From Candidatus Pelagibacter communis (GTDB lineage Bacteria > Pseudomonadota > Alphaproteobacteria > Pelagibacterales > Pelagibacteraceae): 64,000 nucleotides of DNA. Positions within the stretch are counted from its first letter, which is position 1. The number at the start of each line of letters is the position of its first letter. The stretch is taken from assembly GCF_001180185.1 (NCBI RefSeq), contig NZ_CVSS01000008.1, positions 1-64,000 on the forward strand. Direction: 5' to 3'. The notes under the pieces are model-generated. The model did not search any database. It was not told the DNA's origin and worked only from the letters and a program-made list of their open reading frames with translations. The position numbers were made by a program, and so were the translations under genes. Positions 21,998 through 29,626 of this stretch are shown here, one piece after another.

Positions 21998-22510
21998 TTA
22001 TTTCTTTTCTTCCTTTTTAGCTTCTGCTTTTGGAGCTTCCTCTTTTTTAGCTTCTGCTTTTGGAGCTTCTGCTTTTGGAGCTTCTGCTTTTGGAGCTTCC
22101 TCTTTTTTAGCTTCTGCTTTTGGAGCTTCCTCTTTTTTAGCTTCTCCAGCTGGAGCAGCATCTGATTTCGGAGATTCTTCCTTTTTAACCTCATCAGAAC
22201 CTTCTTTTTTTCTGTCTTTTTTTGGAATTGCTTTTTGTGGGTTATTTCCATTAGCAGGCATAGGCATCAATTCATTTTCACCTAAAATTCTAGCTACTCT
22301 TGTTGTAGGTTGTGCACCTTGACCCAGCCAGTATTTTATTCTCTCAGCCTCTAATCCAATTCTTTCCTTTTTTTCTTTTGGTAACAGTGGATTAAAAAAA
22401 CCTACCTTCTCTATGAATCTGCCATCTCTAGCAAATCGACTGTCGGCTACAACAACTTTATAGACAGGTCTCTTTTTTGTGCCACCCCTAGATAATCTTA
22501 ATTTTAACAT
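21998..22510 (-). CDS. rpsP: Ribosomal protein S16 with a long repetitive charged tail
   Basis: Small-subunit assembly protein. The first about 80 residues are a normal S16 ([20 protein letters not shown], then [13 protein letters not shown] near 60-72). The remaining about 90 residues are a tail built from Lys, Glu, Ala and Pro, with tandem [10 protein letters not shown] units in its last 45 residues. Typical S16 is 80-90 residues, so this one is about twice as long. The gene begins 13 bases after ffh and precedes trmD. The tail is encoded by near-perfect 15/30-base repeats. Confidence 0.95.
   Translation of the reverse strand: MLKLRLSRGGTKKRPVYKVVVADSRFARDGRFIEKVGFFNPLLPKEKKERIGLEAERIKYWLGQGAQPTTRVARILGENELMPMPANGNNPQKAIPKKDRKKEGSDEVKKEESPKSDAAPAGEAKKEEAPKAEAKKEEAPKAEAPKAEAPKAEAKKEEAPKAEAKKEEKK
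22012..22146 (-). repeat. Tandem 15/30-base repeats encoding the S16 tail
   Basis: On the coding (minus) strand the unit GAAGCTCCAAAAGCA (codes EAPKA) recurs about five times. It alternates with a GAAGCTAAAAAAGAG-type unit (EAKKE), giving 30-base composite repeats with an internal run of three 15-base copies. All periods are multiples of three, so copy-number change would lengthen or shorten the tail without a frameshift. A similar but degenerate pair of units occurs in rplS at about 20775-20830. Confidence 0.85.
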
Positions 22511-22523
22511 TTACTCTCCTTTT

Positions 22524-23882
22524 TTATTTTAATTGATTAAATAATTCTGGTGGTATTCCTTTATCAGACATACCTTTCAGATTTCCTTTTGACATCTTTT
22601 TCATCATTTCAGACATCATTTTAAATTGTTTCAACAATTTATTGATAGTGGCCGGATCAGTACCTGAACCATTAGCAATTCTTTTTTTTCTAGAACCGTC
22701 AATTATTTTTGGGTTCTCTCTTTCTTTTCTTGTCATTGATAAAATTATAGCTTCATTTTTTGTAATAACACTTTCATCAATACCAGCTGCATCCATTTGA
22801 GATTTCACTTTTGAAACTCCCGGCATAAAAGACATAATACCCTCAATCCCTCCCATTTTTTTCATTTGTCTCAGTTGAGTTAAATAATCTTGCAGTGAGA
22901 ATTGTCCTTTTTTTAAATTTTCCTCTGTTTTTTTTATATTTTCTTCACCAAGATCTTGAGCTGCTTTTTCAACAAGGGAAACAATATCTCCCATCCCAAG
23001 AATTCTGTTTGCAATTCTATCTGGATGAAAAACTTCAAGACTCTCAATCTTTTCACCAATACCTAAAAATTTAATTGGGACCTGTGAAACAAATTTCATA
23101 CTTACAGCAGCTCCACCTCTCGCATCACCGTCTACCCTTGTTAAAATAATTCCAGTTAAATTTACTGTATTATTAAATTCTTTTGCTACTGATGCAGCTA
23201 CTTGTCCAGTAAGCGAGTCTGCGACTAAAAAAGTCTCTGCTGGTTTGATGGTATTTTCAATTTGTTTAATTTCACTCATCATCTGTAAATCTATTTGTGT
23301 TCTACCTGCATTATCAAACAAGATAATATCTGCACCATTCAAGTTTGCTGCGCTAATTGCTCTTTGACAAATATCACTGGGTAGTTGACCTTCAACTATT
23401 GGAAGAGTTAATATATTATTTTGTTCACCTAAATATTTTAACTGCTCTTGAGCAGCTGGTCTGTAAATATCTAGACTAACCATCATTACTTTCTTTTTTT
23501 TTGTATTCTCTAAATATCTCGCAAGTTTAGCTGTTGTAGTTGTTTTACCAGAACCTTGTAGCCCGACTAGCATCATCGGCACTGGTGGCACTGCATTTAA
23601 ATTTACATCATTATTTTTTTCACCTAAAAGATTAACTAATTCATCATAGACAATCTTTACCACCATATCACCGGGTGATGTTGATCTAATAATTTCCTGA
23701 CCTAATGCTTTTGGTTTAACCTTTTCAATAAAATCTTTAGCAACTTCAAGAGACACATCAGCTTCCAATAAAGCTTGTCTTATTACTCTTAATCCTTCAT
23801 CTACCTGATTTTCATCAAGTGATGGAGCTTTTTTTAAAGAGGAAAAAACTTCCTCAAATTTATTTGTTAAATTTTCAAACAT
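22524..23882 (-). CDS. ffh: Signal recognition particle protein Ffh (SRP54)
   Basis: GTPase subunit of the signal recognition particle, binding SRP RNA and hydrophobic signal sequences. Seen are the N domain, then the G domain with the P-loop GLQGSGKTTTTAKLARYL near 105-122, DNAGRTQID near 190, TRVDGDARGGA near 245-256, and the methionine-rich M domain (MMSEMMKKMSKGN near 425-440). I place the start at the ATG at 23882 (MFENLTNKF), which fits Ffh homologues. Upstream in-frame codons to 23909 are probably not translated. A structured RNA ends only 13 bases before this start, and no Shine-Dalgarno is visible. Confidence 0.97.
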   Translation of the reverse strand: MFENLTNKFEEVFSSLKKAPSLDENQVDEGLRVIRQALLEADVSLEVAKDFIEKVKPKALGQEIIRSTSPGDMVVKIVYDELVNLLGEKNNDVNLNAVPPVPMMLVGLQGSGKTTTTAKLARYLENTKKKKVMMVSLDIYRPAAQEQLKYLGEQNNILTLPIVEGQLPSDICQRAISAANLNGADIILFDNAGRTQIDLQMMSEIKQIENTIKPAETFLVADSLTGQVAASVAKEFNNTVNLTGIILTRVDGDARGGAAVSMKFVSQVPIKFLGIGEKIESLEVFHPDRIANRILGMGDIVSLVEKAAQDLGEENIKKTEENLKKGQFSLQDYLTQLRQMKKMGGIEGIMSFMPGVSKVKSQMDAAGIDESVITKNEAIILSMTRKERENPKIIDGSRKKRIANGSGTDPATINKLLKQFKMMSEMMKKMSKGNLKGMSDKGIPPELFNQLK

Positions 23883-23895
23883 ATTTATTACACAC

Positions 23896-23991
23896 AGCAG
23901 TAATCCCACTAGTGGGCGAACCCTCGCTGACTAGTGTCGATCTCTTTGTTTCCAAAGACACCGCAAATTTAATGTTTTTGCGGAAACTGCC
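23896..23991 (-). ncRNA. Structured RNA / leader upstream of ffh
   Basis: Read on the minus strand, this 96-base stretch folds into a closed multi-helix element. P1 is GGCAGT (23991-23986) with ACTGCT (23901-23896). P2 is a seven-pair hairpin CCGCAAA/TTTGCGG (23983-23977 with 23967-23961). P3 is a GTGTC/GACAC stem (23961-23957 with 23938-23934) capped by CTTTG-GAAA-CAAAG (GNRA loop). P4 is CACTAGT/ACTAGTG (23936-23930 with 23913-23907) continuing into GCGA/TCGC. One P1 pair is G-U on this strand and would be A-C on the other, which supports minus-strand transcription. It lies 13 bases before the ffh ATG. It could be a cis-regulatory leader or a small RNA. I recall a computationally predicted ffh motif in Pelagibacter but cannot confirm identity. 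It has no 4.5S RNA consensus. Confidence 0.7.
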
Positions 23992-24043
23992 ACAAACTAT
24001 AATAGAGGTTCAAAAAGTCAATAAATAAGTTAAATAACTATAT

Positions 24044-24868
24044 ATGGACATCAAAGCTTTTAAAATGGACGGATTGGGTAATGATTTTGTGATAATTGAT
24101 AATAGAGAAAAAATTACCAATTTGACGAAGGATCAGATAGTTAAAATTTGTGACAGAAATTTTATTGGCTGTGATCAACTAATTTTTATTGAGCCAGATA
24201 GTTCTGCAGATGCAAGTTTAAGATTTTTTAATTCAGATGGAGGAGAGTCTGGGGCATGTGGAAATGGAACCAGATGTGTTGCAAATTTTATTTCAAATGA
24301 AGAAAATAACAAATTAATAATTTTAAATACGCTATCTGGAAAATTAAAATCTGAAATTTTAGAAAAAAAAATTGTTACAACAGAAATTGGTAAAGCAAAG
24401 TTAAAATGGAATGAAATACCTTTATCAAAAGAAATGGATACAAAAAATTTAAATATCAAAATTATTGATACAAATAATAATGAGTATTTAGGTGGAACTG
24501 CAATTAATGTGGGTAACCCTCATATTGTTTTTTTTGTTAAAAAGATTGAGGATTTTAATATAGAAAAAATCGGCCCTGAGATAGAAAATCATGAAATCTT
24601 CCCAGAGAAATGTAACGTAACAATTGCACAAATTTTAAATAAAAGTTTAATCAAAGTAAAAGTTTGGGAAAGGGGAGCTGGTCTAACTAAAGCATGCGGG
24701 ACAGCAGCATGTGCTACAGCATATGCTGGTAAATTAAATAATCTTACAGAAAATAAGACTGATATAGAGTTTGCAAATGGAAAATTATCAATTTCAATAG
24801 ATGAAAATAATTCTATTCACATGAAAGGACCTGTTTCAGATATTAAAGAAATAAAGATAAAATTGTAA
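24044..24868 (+). CDS. dapF: Diaminopimelate epimerase
   Basis: Epimerises LL- to meso-diaminopimelate for lysine and peptidoglycan. The 274-residue protein shows the KMDGLGNDFVIID N-terminal signature and the two catalytic cysteines in GESGACGNGTRC near residues 70-77 and GLTKACGTAAC near 215-222. It is divergent from ffh, and its stop overlaps the ftsY ATG by one base. Confidence 0.97.
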   Translation: MDIKAFKMDGLGNDFVIIDNREKITNLTKDQIVKICDRNFIGCDQLIFIEPDSSADASLRFFNSDGGESGACGNGTRCVANFISNEENNKLIILNTLSGKLKSEILEKKIVTTEIGKAKLKWNEIPLSKEMDTKNLNIKIIDTNNNEYLGGTAINVGNPHIVFFVKKIEDFNIEKIGPEIENHEIFPEKCNVTIAQILNKSLIKVKVWERGAGLTKACGTAACATAYAGKLNNLTENKTDIEFANGKLSISIDENNSIHMKGPVSDIKEIKIKL

Positions 24869-25785
24869 TGGGAATATTTGATAAATTTAAAATCGGATTT
24901 AAGAAAAGTGCATCAGCATTTACATCTGGACTTAAAGAAATAATTGTCAAAAAAGAAATTAATGATGAAAATTTAAATAAAATTGAGGAATTTTTAATTC
25001 GATCAGATGTGGGAGTTGAGGCTGCATCTGAAATAAAAAAAATAATTTCTAAAAAAAAAATTGATCCAAATGAAGATCTATCTGTTGAGATAAACTCAAT
25101 TTTAAAAGAGTATATAATTTCTTTAATGAAACCCTTGGAAAATAAATCTTTTTTTGAGAAAAAAGAAAAGCTTAATGCAACATTAATTTCTGGCGTGAAC
25201 GGTGTTGGGAAAACAACAACTATTGGTAAAATAGGAAAAATATTAAAGACTAACGGCAATAAAGTCATATTTGCAGCTTCAGATACATTTCGTGCAGCTG
25301 CAATTGAACAACTAGAAAATTGGGCAACTAAAGTAGATGTTCAAATAGTAAAATCATCTCAAGGAGCCGATCCAGCTTCAGTTGCTTTTAAAGCTGTGGA
25401 TGAAGCTATTAAAAATAATTTTGATCAAGTTTTGATAGATACTGCAGGAAGACTCCAAAATAAAAAAAATTTAATGGAAGAATATAAAAAAATAGCGAAT
25501 GTTACAAAAAAAATAGACCCCAACGCACCTCATAATGTTATTTTAGTTTTAGATGCAACTTCAGGACAAAATGTATTAAATCAAGTCGAAGAATTTAATA
25601 AAATCATCCCAATAACAGGTATCGTGATGACAAAACTAGATGGTACAGCTAAGGGAGGAATTTTGTTAGCGCTAGCAAAAAAATATGAAATTCCAATTAT
25701 TGCACTTGGTTTGGGTGAAAAAGTAGACGACTTACAATTGTTCGAAGCAGAAAAATTTGCTGAGGCTTTTACTCAAATTAATTGA
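24868..25785 (+). CDS. ftsY: Signal recognition particle receptor FtsY
   Basis: SRP receptor GTPase at the inner membrane, the partner of Ffh encoded just across the divergent promoter region. The 305-residue protein is a minimal NG-domain version lacking the acidic A domain of E. coli FtsY. The P-loop GVNGVGKTTTIGKIG is near 109-123, FAASDTFRAAAIEQL near 135-150, DTAGRLQNKKNL near 190 and TKLDGTAKGG near 252-261. Its 3' end overlaps the convergent downstream gene by eight bases. Confidence 0.97.
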   Translation: MGIFDKFKIGFKKSASAFTSGLKEIIVKKEINDENLNKIEEFLIRSDVGVEAASEIKKIISKKKIDPNEDLSVEINSILKEYIISLMKPLENKSFFEKKEKLNATLISGVNGVGKTTTIGKIGKILKTNGNKVIFAASDTFRAAAIEQLENWATKVDVQIVKSSQGADPASVAFKAVDEAIKNNFDQVLIDTAGRLQNKKNLMEEYKKIANVTKKIDPNAPHNVILVLDATSGQNVLNQVEEFNKIIPITGIVMTKLDGTAKGGILLALAKKYEIPIIALGLGEKVDDLQLFEAEKFAEAFTQIN

Positions 25786-26341
25786 TTAAATTGCTAGAGA
25801 TTAATGGTTTGTAGATATTACATTTATAACTATCATCAAATTTATAATGACTACAATCTTTAGAAAATGAAGAGATTATAAAGTCAAATTTACCAGTGGT
25901 AGGGTAAAGCTCTAGTTTTTTACTGGCGATGTCATATTTAAAATTAGCATTTAAACTTTTCACAGCGCTAATCATTACTAATGTTTTGTCATCTTTTAAT
26001 AAATAATATGCAAAATCATCTGGAAACACTGGAAAATCATATTCTTGTAAAAAATATTTAGCTTGTGAAGGAAACCACTCATAAGAAATTAGAGGTGAAG
26101 AGGACTTTGTTAAATGATTATAAATATAAAGATCTTTTGGATAATCATTTATATAATTTTCATTTTCGCCTCTTGCTAAAATAGATTTTTCTCTACCTTT
26201 AAAATATAAGCTAAATTCTTTGTTGTGTGAATCCATATGATCTATGTGAAATAAATCATCCGGTTGAAAAAAATCATCTTGTGAATAAACGTTGGTAATA
26301 AAAATAAAGAGTGTAATAAATAAAAAAGATAATCTTTTCAT
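25778..26341 (-). CDS. Secreted protein of unknown function
   Basis: I do not recognise this 187-residue protein. A clear Sec signal peptide (MKRLSFLFITLFIFITNVYS, about residues 1-20) predicts export. The mature part is rich in aromatic and charged residues (FYFKGREKS, SYEWFPSQAKYFLQEYDF). Near the C-terminus are two cysteines (DCSHYKFDDSYKCNIY) that could form a disulfide. It reads like a small periplasmic or surface protein. It is convergent with ftsY, with which it shares its last eight bases, and 49 bases separate it from the upstream hydrolase. Confidence 0.7.
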   Translation of the reverse strand: MKRLSFLFITLFIFITNVYSQDDFFQPDDLFHIDHMDSHNKEFSLYFKGREKSILARGENENYINDYPKDLYIYNHLTKSSSPLISYEWFPSQAKYFLQEYDFPVFPDDFAYYLLKDDKTLVMISAVKSLNANFKYDIASKKLELYPTTGKFDFIISSFSKDCSHYKFDDSYKCNIYKPLISSNLIN

Positions 26342-26390
26342 TATCTTTTAATAAAATCAAATTCTGAAGTATATTTGTTGATATTGTGGC

Positions 26391-27209
26391 TTAATTTAAA
26401 CTTTTTAAAAATGATTTAAGGGCTTTAACAAGGTTTTCGTCATACTCCATCATATGATTGTCATGTTTTGTAAAAAAAGAATATTTCGGTTCATTGGCTT
26501 TTTCATACATTTTTTTTCCCATAAAAAATGGAACTATTTGATCAGCCTCACCATGCATTATCAAAATTGGAACTTTTATATTCTTAATTTTGCTTTTATT
26601 ATCAAATTTGTCTTTCAATAATAAACTAACAGGAATATATGGATAAAACGTTTTGGCTGCATCAATCATAGAAGTAAAAGGAGTTTCCAGTATAACACCA
26701 GCAAAATTTTTATTTTGTGACAAATGAGTTGCGACACCAGTTCCTAATGACTCGCCATAAATAACAATATTTTCTTCTTTAACACCTTTTCTAAATAACC
26801 AATTTATTCCACTTCTTCCATCTTTATAAAGGCCTTCCTCAGATGGTTTACCTTTATTACCACTAAACCCTCTCCAGGCAATTATTAAAAAATTAACATC
26901 CATTTTATGGAAATGGTTTAATTTATGAATTCTATTTTCAAGGGTACCAGCATTTCCATGAAAAAATAAAACCGTTTTATATTTTTCTAAGTCTTTTTCA
27001 TGAAACCAGCCCAATAAATCAATATTATCCTCCGTCTTAATTTTTACTTTTTCAATAGGGACTGATATTTGATCACCAGAATAATTATTTTCGTTTGGAT
27101 GATATAATAAATTTCTCTGATAAAAATATAAAAAAACTAAGATTAAAAAATAAACAAAAAAAATTATTTGAAATAATAACAACAAAATATTCCTAGACTT
27201 TTTTAACAT
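26391..27209 (-). CDS. Membrane-anchored alpha/beta hydrolase (BEM46/ABHD13-like)
   Basis: A single N-terminal transmembrane helix (about residues 8-30) followed by an alpha/beta-hydrolase domain. Motifs are FFHGNAGTLENR near 85, the nucleophile elbow GESLGTG near 150-156 and the catalytic Asp/His pair in HGEADQIVP near 218 and KHDNHMM near 250. The NPNENNY-type beginning and arrangement match the BEM46/ABHD13-like family, whose substrates are mostly unknown. It overlaps the EamA gene by 17 bases. Confidence 0.85.
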   Translation of the reverse strand: MLKKSRNILLLLFQIIFFVYFLILVFLYFYQRNLLYHPNENNYSGDQISVPIEKVKIKTEDNIDLLGWFHEKDLEKYKTVLFFHGNAGTLENRIHKLNHFHKMDVNFLIIAWRGFSGNKGKPSEEGLYKDGRSGINWLFRKGVKEENIVIYGESLGTGVATHLSQNKNFAGVILETPFTSMIDAAKTFYPYIPVSLLLKDKFDNKSKIKNIKVPILIMHGEADQIVPFFMGKKMYEKANEPKYSFFTKHDNHMMEYDENLVKALKSFLKSLN

Positions 27210-28098
27210 TTTTTTTCTTTGCTAAGTATATGCCAAAAAACACAAGGATTGTTCCAATGAAATGATAATTTTCAAATTTTTCATCAAATAAAAAATAACC
27301 ATAAATTGCTCCATATACTGTAAAAACATAAAGAGTGAAGCCCGTCAAGGACGCGCCTAATTTTTTTTGAGCGACAGTGTAAAGTGTAAAAGCAATTATT
27401 CCTGGCGAGATAGCAGCAAAAATTACCCAAAAATAAAATTCTGGTATGAAAACTGTCTGTTTATAAAATATTTCCTCACCTATATAGAATGGTAATAAAC
27501 TTAAGGCTCCAAAAAATGATATTAAAGTAAATCTTTCAAAAATTTTCAGTTCTGAATTCCAGTAAAACAAATAAATTGAATATAATGCCCATCCAATAGC
27601 GGCAGCCAACATCCATAAATCACCAATTGTAAATTGTAAATTAATAAATAAATCTAAATCTCCTTTTATAATGATTGTGAAGACACCTATTAAACAAACG
27701 ATTAATCCAATTATTTTTGTGAAATTTATTTTTTCATGAAAAAAAAAGTATGAAATCAAAATTATGAACACTGGCGAAGAAGTATAAATAATTCCCATAT
27801 TCGTTACAGTTGTAGTCTCACCTGCTAAAAATGGAAAGGCTCCACATACTCCACATCCCATTGAGCCTAAAAAAAATAATTTTTTATATTCTTTTTTAAT
27901 AATCTTAAAATTTTTTTTTAATGTTATGTATGTAAAAGGCAATAATATCAAAAAAACTAGTGTCCATCTCCAAAAAGCTAATGATATTGGGGGTACAAAC
28001 TCGACACCACCTCTAGCTACAACAAGATTACTAGCCATAAAAATTGGCTGGATAAATAATAAGGAAAATGAAAAAAAATTTTTTTTCGAATTATTCAA
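27193..28098 (-). CDS. EamA-family drug/metabolite transporter
   Basis: Ten-helix inner-membrane permease of the DMT superfamily, 301 residues, with two EamA repeats (about 10-145 and 160-295). The N-terminal repeat ends in an MGIIYTSSPVFIILISYFFF-like segment typical of the family. The substrate cannot be read from sequence. It is encoded just downstream of a small membrane protein and an amidase, with overlap into the hydrolase. Confidence 0.88.
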   Translation of the reverse strand: MNNSKKNFFSFSLLFIQPIFMASNLVVARGGVEFVPPISLAFWRWTLVFLILLPFTYITLKKNFKIIKKEYKKLFFLGSMGCGVCGAFPFLAGETTTVTNMGIIYTSSPVFIILISYFFFHEKINFTKIIGLIVCLIGVFTIIIKGDLDLFINLQFTIGDLWMLAAAIGWALYSIYLFYWNSELKIFERFTLISFFGALSLLPFYIGEEIFYKQTVFIPEFYFWVIFAAISPGIIAFTLYTVAQKKLGASLTGFTLYVFTVYGAIYGYFLFDEKFENYHFIGTILVFFGIYLAKKKNVKKV

Positions 28099-28109
28099 TT
28101 TACGGTAAA

Positions 28110-28286
28110 TTAACTTTTATCGAAGAAGGCTTCGTAAATCATCATTATGATGGCAGCACCCATTAACAAATAAACCGGTATTACATCTAAAAAACCAATC
28201 ATCATTGATCTAGTAAGGGTAGTCGCTAGACCAATTAAAAAGAAAACAGCAAATGACAAACCTATTATTGTTGTTATTTTATTCAT
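28110..28286 (-). CDS. Small membrane protein, unknown function
   Basis: A 58-residue protein starting at the ATG at 28286 (MNKITTIIG), five bases before the amidase stop codon ends. It has two predicted membrane segments (about 4-20 and 30-50) and an acidic/aromatic end (YEAFFDKS). I do not recognise a family. An in-frame TTG at 28328 would overlap the amidase gene and add 14 hydrophilic residues, which I consider unlikely. Confidence 0.6.
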   Translation of the reverse strand: MNKITTIIGLSFAVFFLIGLATTLTRSMMIGFLDVIPVYLLMGAAIIMMIYEAFFDKS

Positions 28287-28290
28287 ACAA

Positions 28291-29619
28291 TTAATCCTGA
28301 CACTCCTTTTCAAGCCAATTGGCAACACCTAAAAATCTATGATCATCATATTTGTTGCCAATTAATTGAACTCCTAATGGTAGATTATTTTCGCCCTCAA
28401 GTAAAGGCAGTGATATACAAGGGGTACCTAGATAAGACCAGACTTTGTTAAATTCTGCTGTTCCAGTACTCTTTAATCCTTTAGGTGCAACACCAGGACT
28501 AGATGGGGATAGTACTCCATGATAATCTTCAAATACTTCTTCATAAGACTCATAACTTCTTTTCATAAAATCGATTGCCTCAGCATATTCTTTTGCGGTG
28601 TATTTATTTCCATTTGAAATAGCATCCTGCATATACTTTGAAAGTTTCTTTTTAAATTTTTGATAATAAACAGAAAAATTATTGGCTAAGTCTGTTTCAT
28701 GAATAATTTGATGATATCTGTGGATATCCTTAAAATATGACGGAGTATCAAATATCTCAATATTTTTTTTAAAAGATTTAATAAAATATTCAAAAGACTC
28801 TCTTGATTTTTTATCAATTATTTTCCAATGGTCAGTTTTATAAAAAATAAACTTAGGCTCAAAAATTGGGCCTTTCTTCGTTTCAGATAGAATATTTTCT
28901 GTAGAGTAATGGATTGTAGCTGGATCATATTTATCTTTCTTTATTAATACCTTAGCTAACATTGCTACATCTTCAACTTTACGACCAAACATACCAATTT
29001 GATCTAAGCTGTATGAGGTTCTTAGAACTCCGTTTCTTGAAATTAATCCATAGCTTGGTTTATAACCAACTACACCGCAATAAGACGCTGGTCTTATTAC
29101 AGATCCTCCTGTTTGAGAACCAATAGAAGCTGGTGCCATAAAGGAAGCAACCGAAGCTGCTGATCCACTAGATGAACCACCTGGTGTTCTATCTTTATCG
29201 TGTGGATTAGTTGTAACTGGCGGTCCTAGGTAGGCAAGCTCTGAGGTTGCTGTTTTGCCCATAACAATTGCTCCTGATGCATGAAGCAAATCAATTATTT
29301 CAGCATTTTGAGAATACGATTTTCCTTTCCTGATTACAGTTCCACACTCAGTGGGCATATCAACAGTTCCTATAATATCTTTCACTGCTATCGGTACTCC
29401 ATGCAGTGGTCCTACTGGTTTTCCTGATCTTCTATGATCATCAGCCTCAGTTGCTTTTTCTAATAAAACTTTTTTATCAAAATGTGCCCAAGCTTTTACA
29501 TCTTTTTCAAACTTATTTATTCTTTCAATATATTTTTCACAAACTTCGACTGATGTTAGTTGAGCATCTTTTATTTTTTTTGCTAATTCCTCAAGACTTA
29601 AAGAAAATATATCTGTCAT
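28291..29619 (-). CDS. Amidase (amidase-signature family)
   Basis: Amidase-signature hydrolase of 442 residues. The Ser-cisSer-Lys triad is visible: Lys in GVPIAVKD near 80, serines in GGSSSGSAASVASF near 145-158 and TGGSVIRPASYCG near 168-180. It is not GatA: no gatB or gatC neighbours, and the C-terminal half differs. It lies next to a TRAP transporter, suggesting hydrolysis of an imported or excreted amide, but the substrate is unknown. An alternative is an allophanate- or aryl-amidase-like enzyme. Confidence 0.88.
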   Translation of the reverse strand: MTDIFSLSLEELAKKIKDAQLTSVEVCEKYIERINKFEKDVKAWAHFDKKVLLEKATEADDHRRSGKPVGPLHGVPIAVKDIIGTVDMPTECGTVIRKGKSYSQNAEIIDLLHASGAIVMGKTATSELAYLGPPVTTNPHDKDRTPGGSSSGSAASVASFMAPASIGSQTGGSVIRPASYCGVVGYKPSYGLISRNGVLRTSYSLDQIGMFGRKVEDVAMLAKVLIKKDKYDPATIHYSTENILSETKKGPIFEPKFIFYKTDHWKIIDKKSRESFEYFIKSFKKNIEIFDTPSYFKDIHRYHQIIHETDLANNFSVYYQKFKKKLSKYMQDAISNGNKYTAKEYAEAIDFMKRSYESYEEVFEDYHGVLSPSSPGVAPKGLKSTGTAEFNKVWSYLGTPCISLPLLEGENNLPLGVQLIGNKYDDHRFLGVANWLEKECQD

Positions 29620-29626
29620 TCAAAAA

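Noticed and set aside
21931-22251. Lys/Gln-rich 106-residue frame over the rpsP tail
   Set aside because: It is a shifted reading of the tandem repeat in rpsP. The repeat makes alternative frames open and strongly biased, but there is no start context or family.
23883-24000. Possible SRP 4.5S RNA (ffs) or tmRNA piece next to ffh
   Set aside because: The conserved SRP apical motif (GGAA...AGCAGC-type internal loop) is not present on either strand. The GGTTCG-like stretch does not form a T-arm with a seven-base loop. A separate structured leader fits better.
24004-24021. A sigma-70 promoter for ffh (TTGAC with a TATTAT/TATAGT box on the minus strand)
   Set aside because: The two boxes are only 11-14 bases apart, shorter than a workable spacer, so I cannot support it as a defined promoter, although some promoter must lie in this gap.
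28291-29619. Calling the amidase gatA (Glu-tRNA amidotransferase subunit A)
   Set aside because: gatB and gatC are not adjacent and the C-terminal half lacks GatA-like features I would expect; the neighbours are transporter genes.
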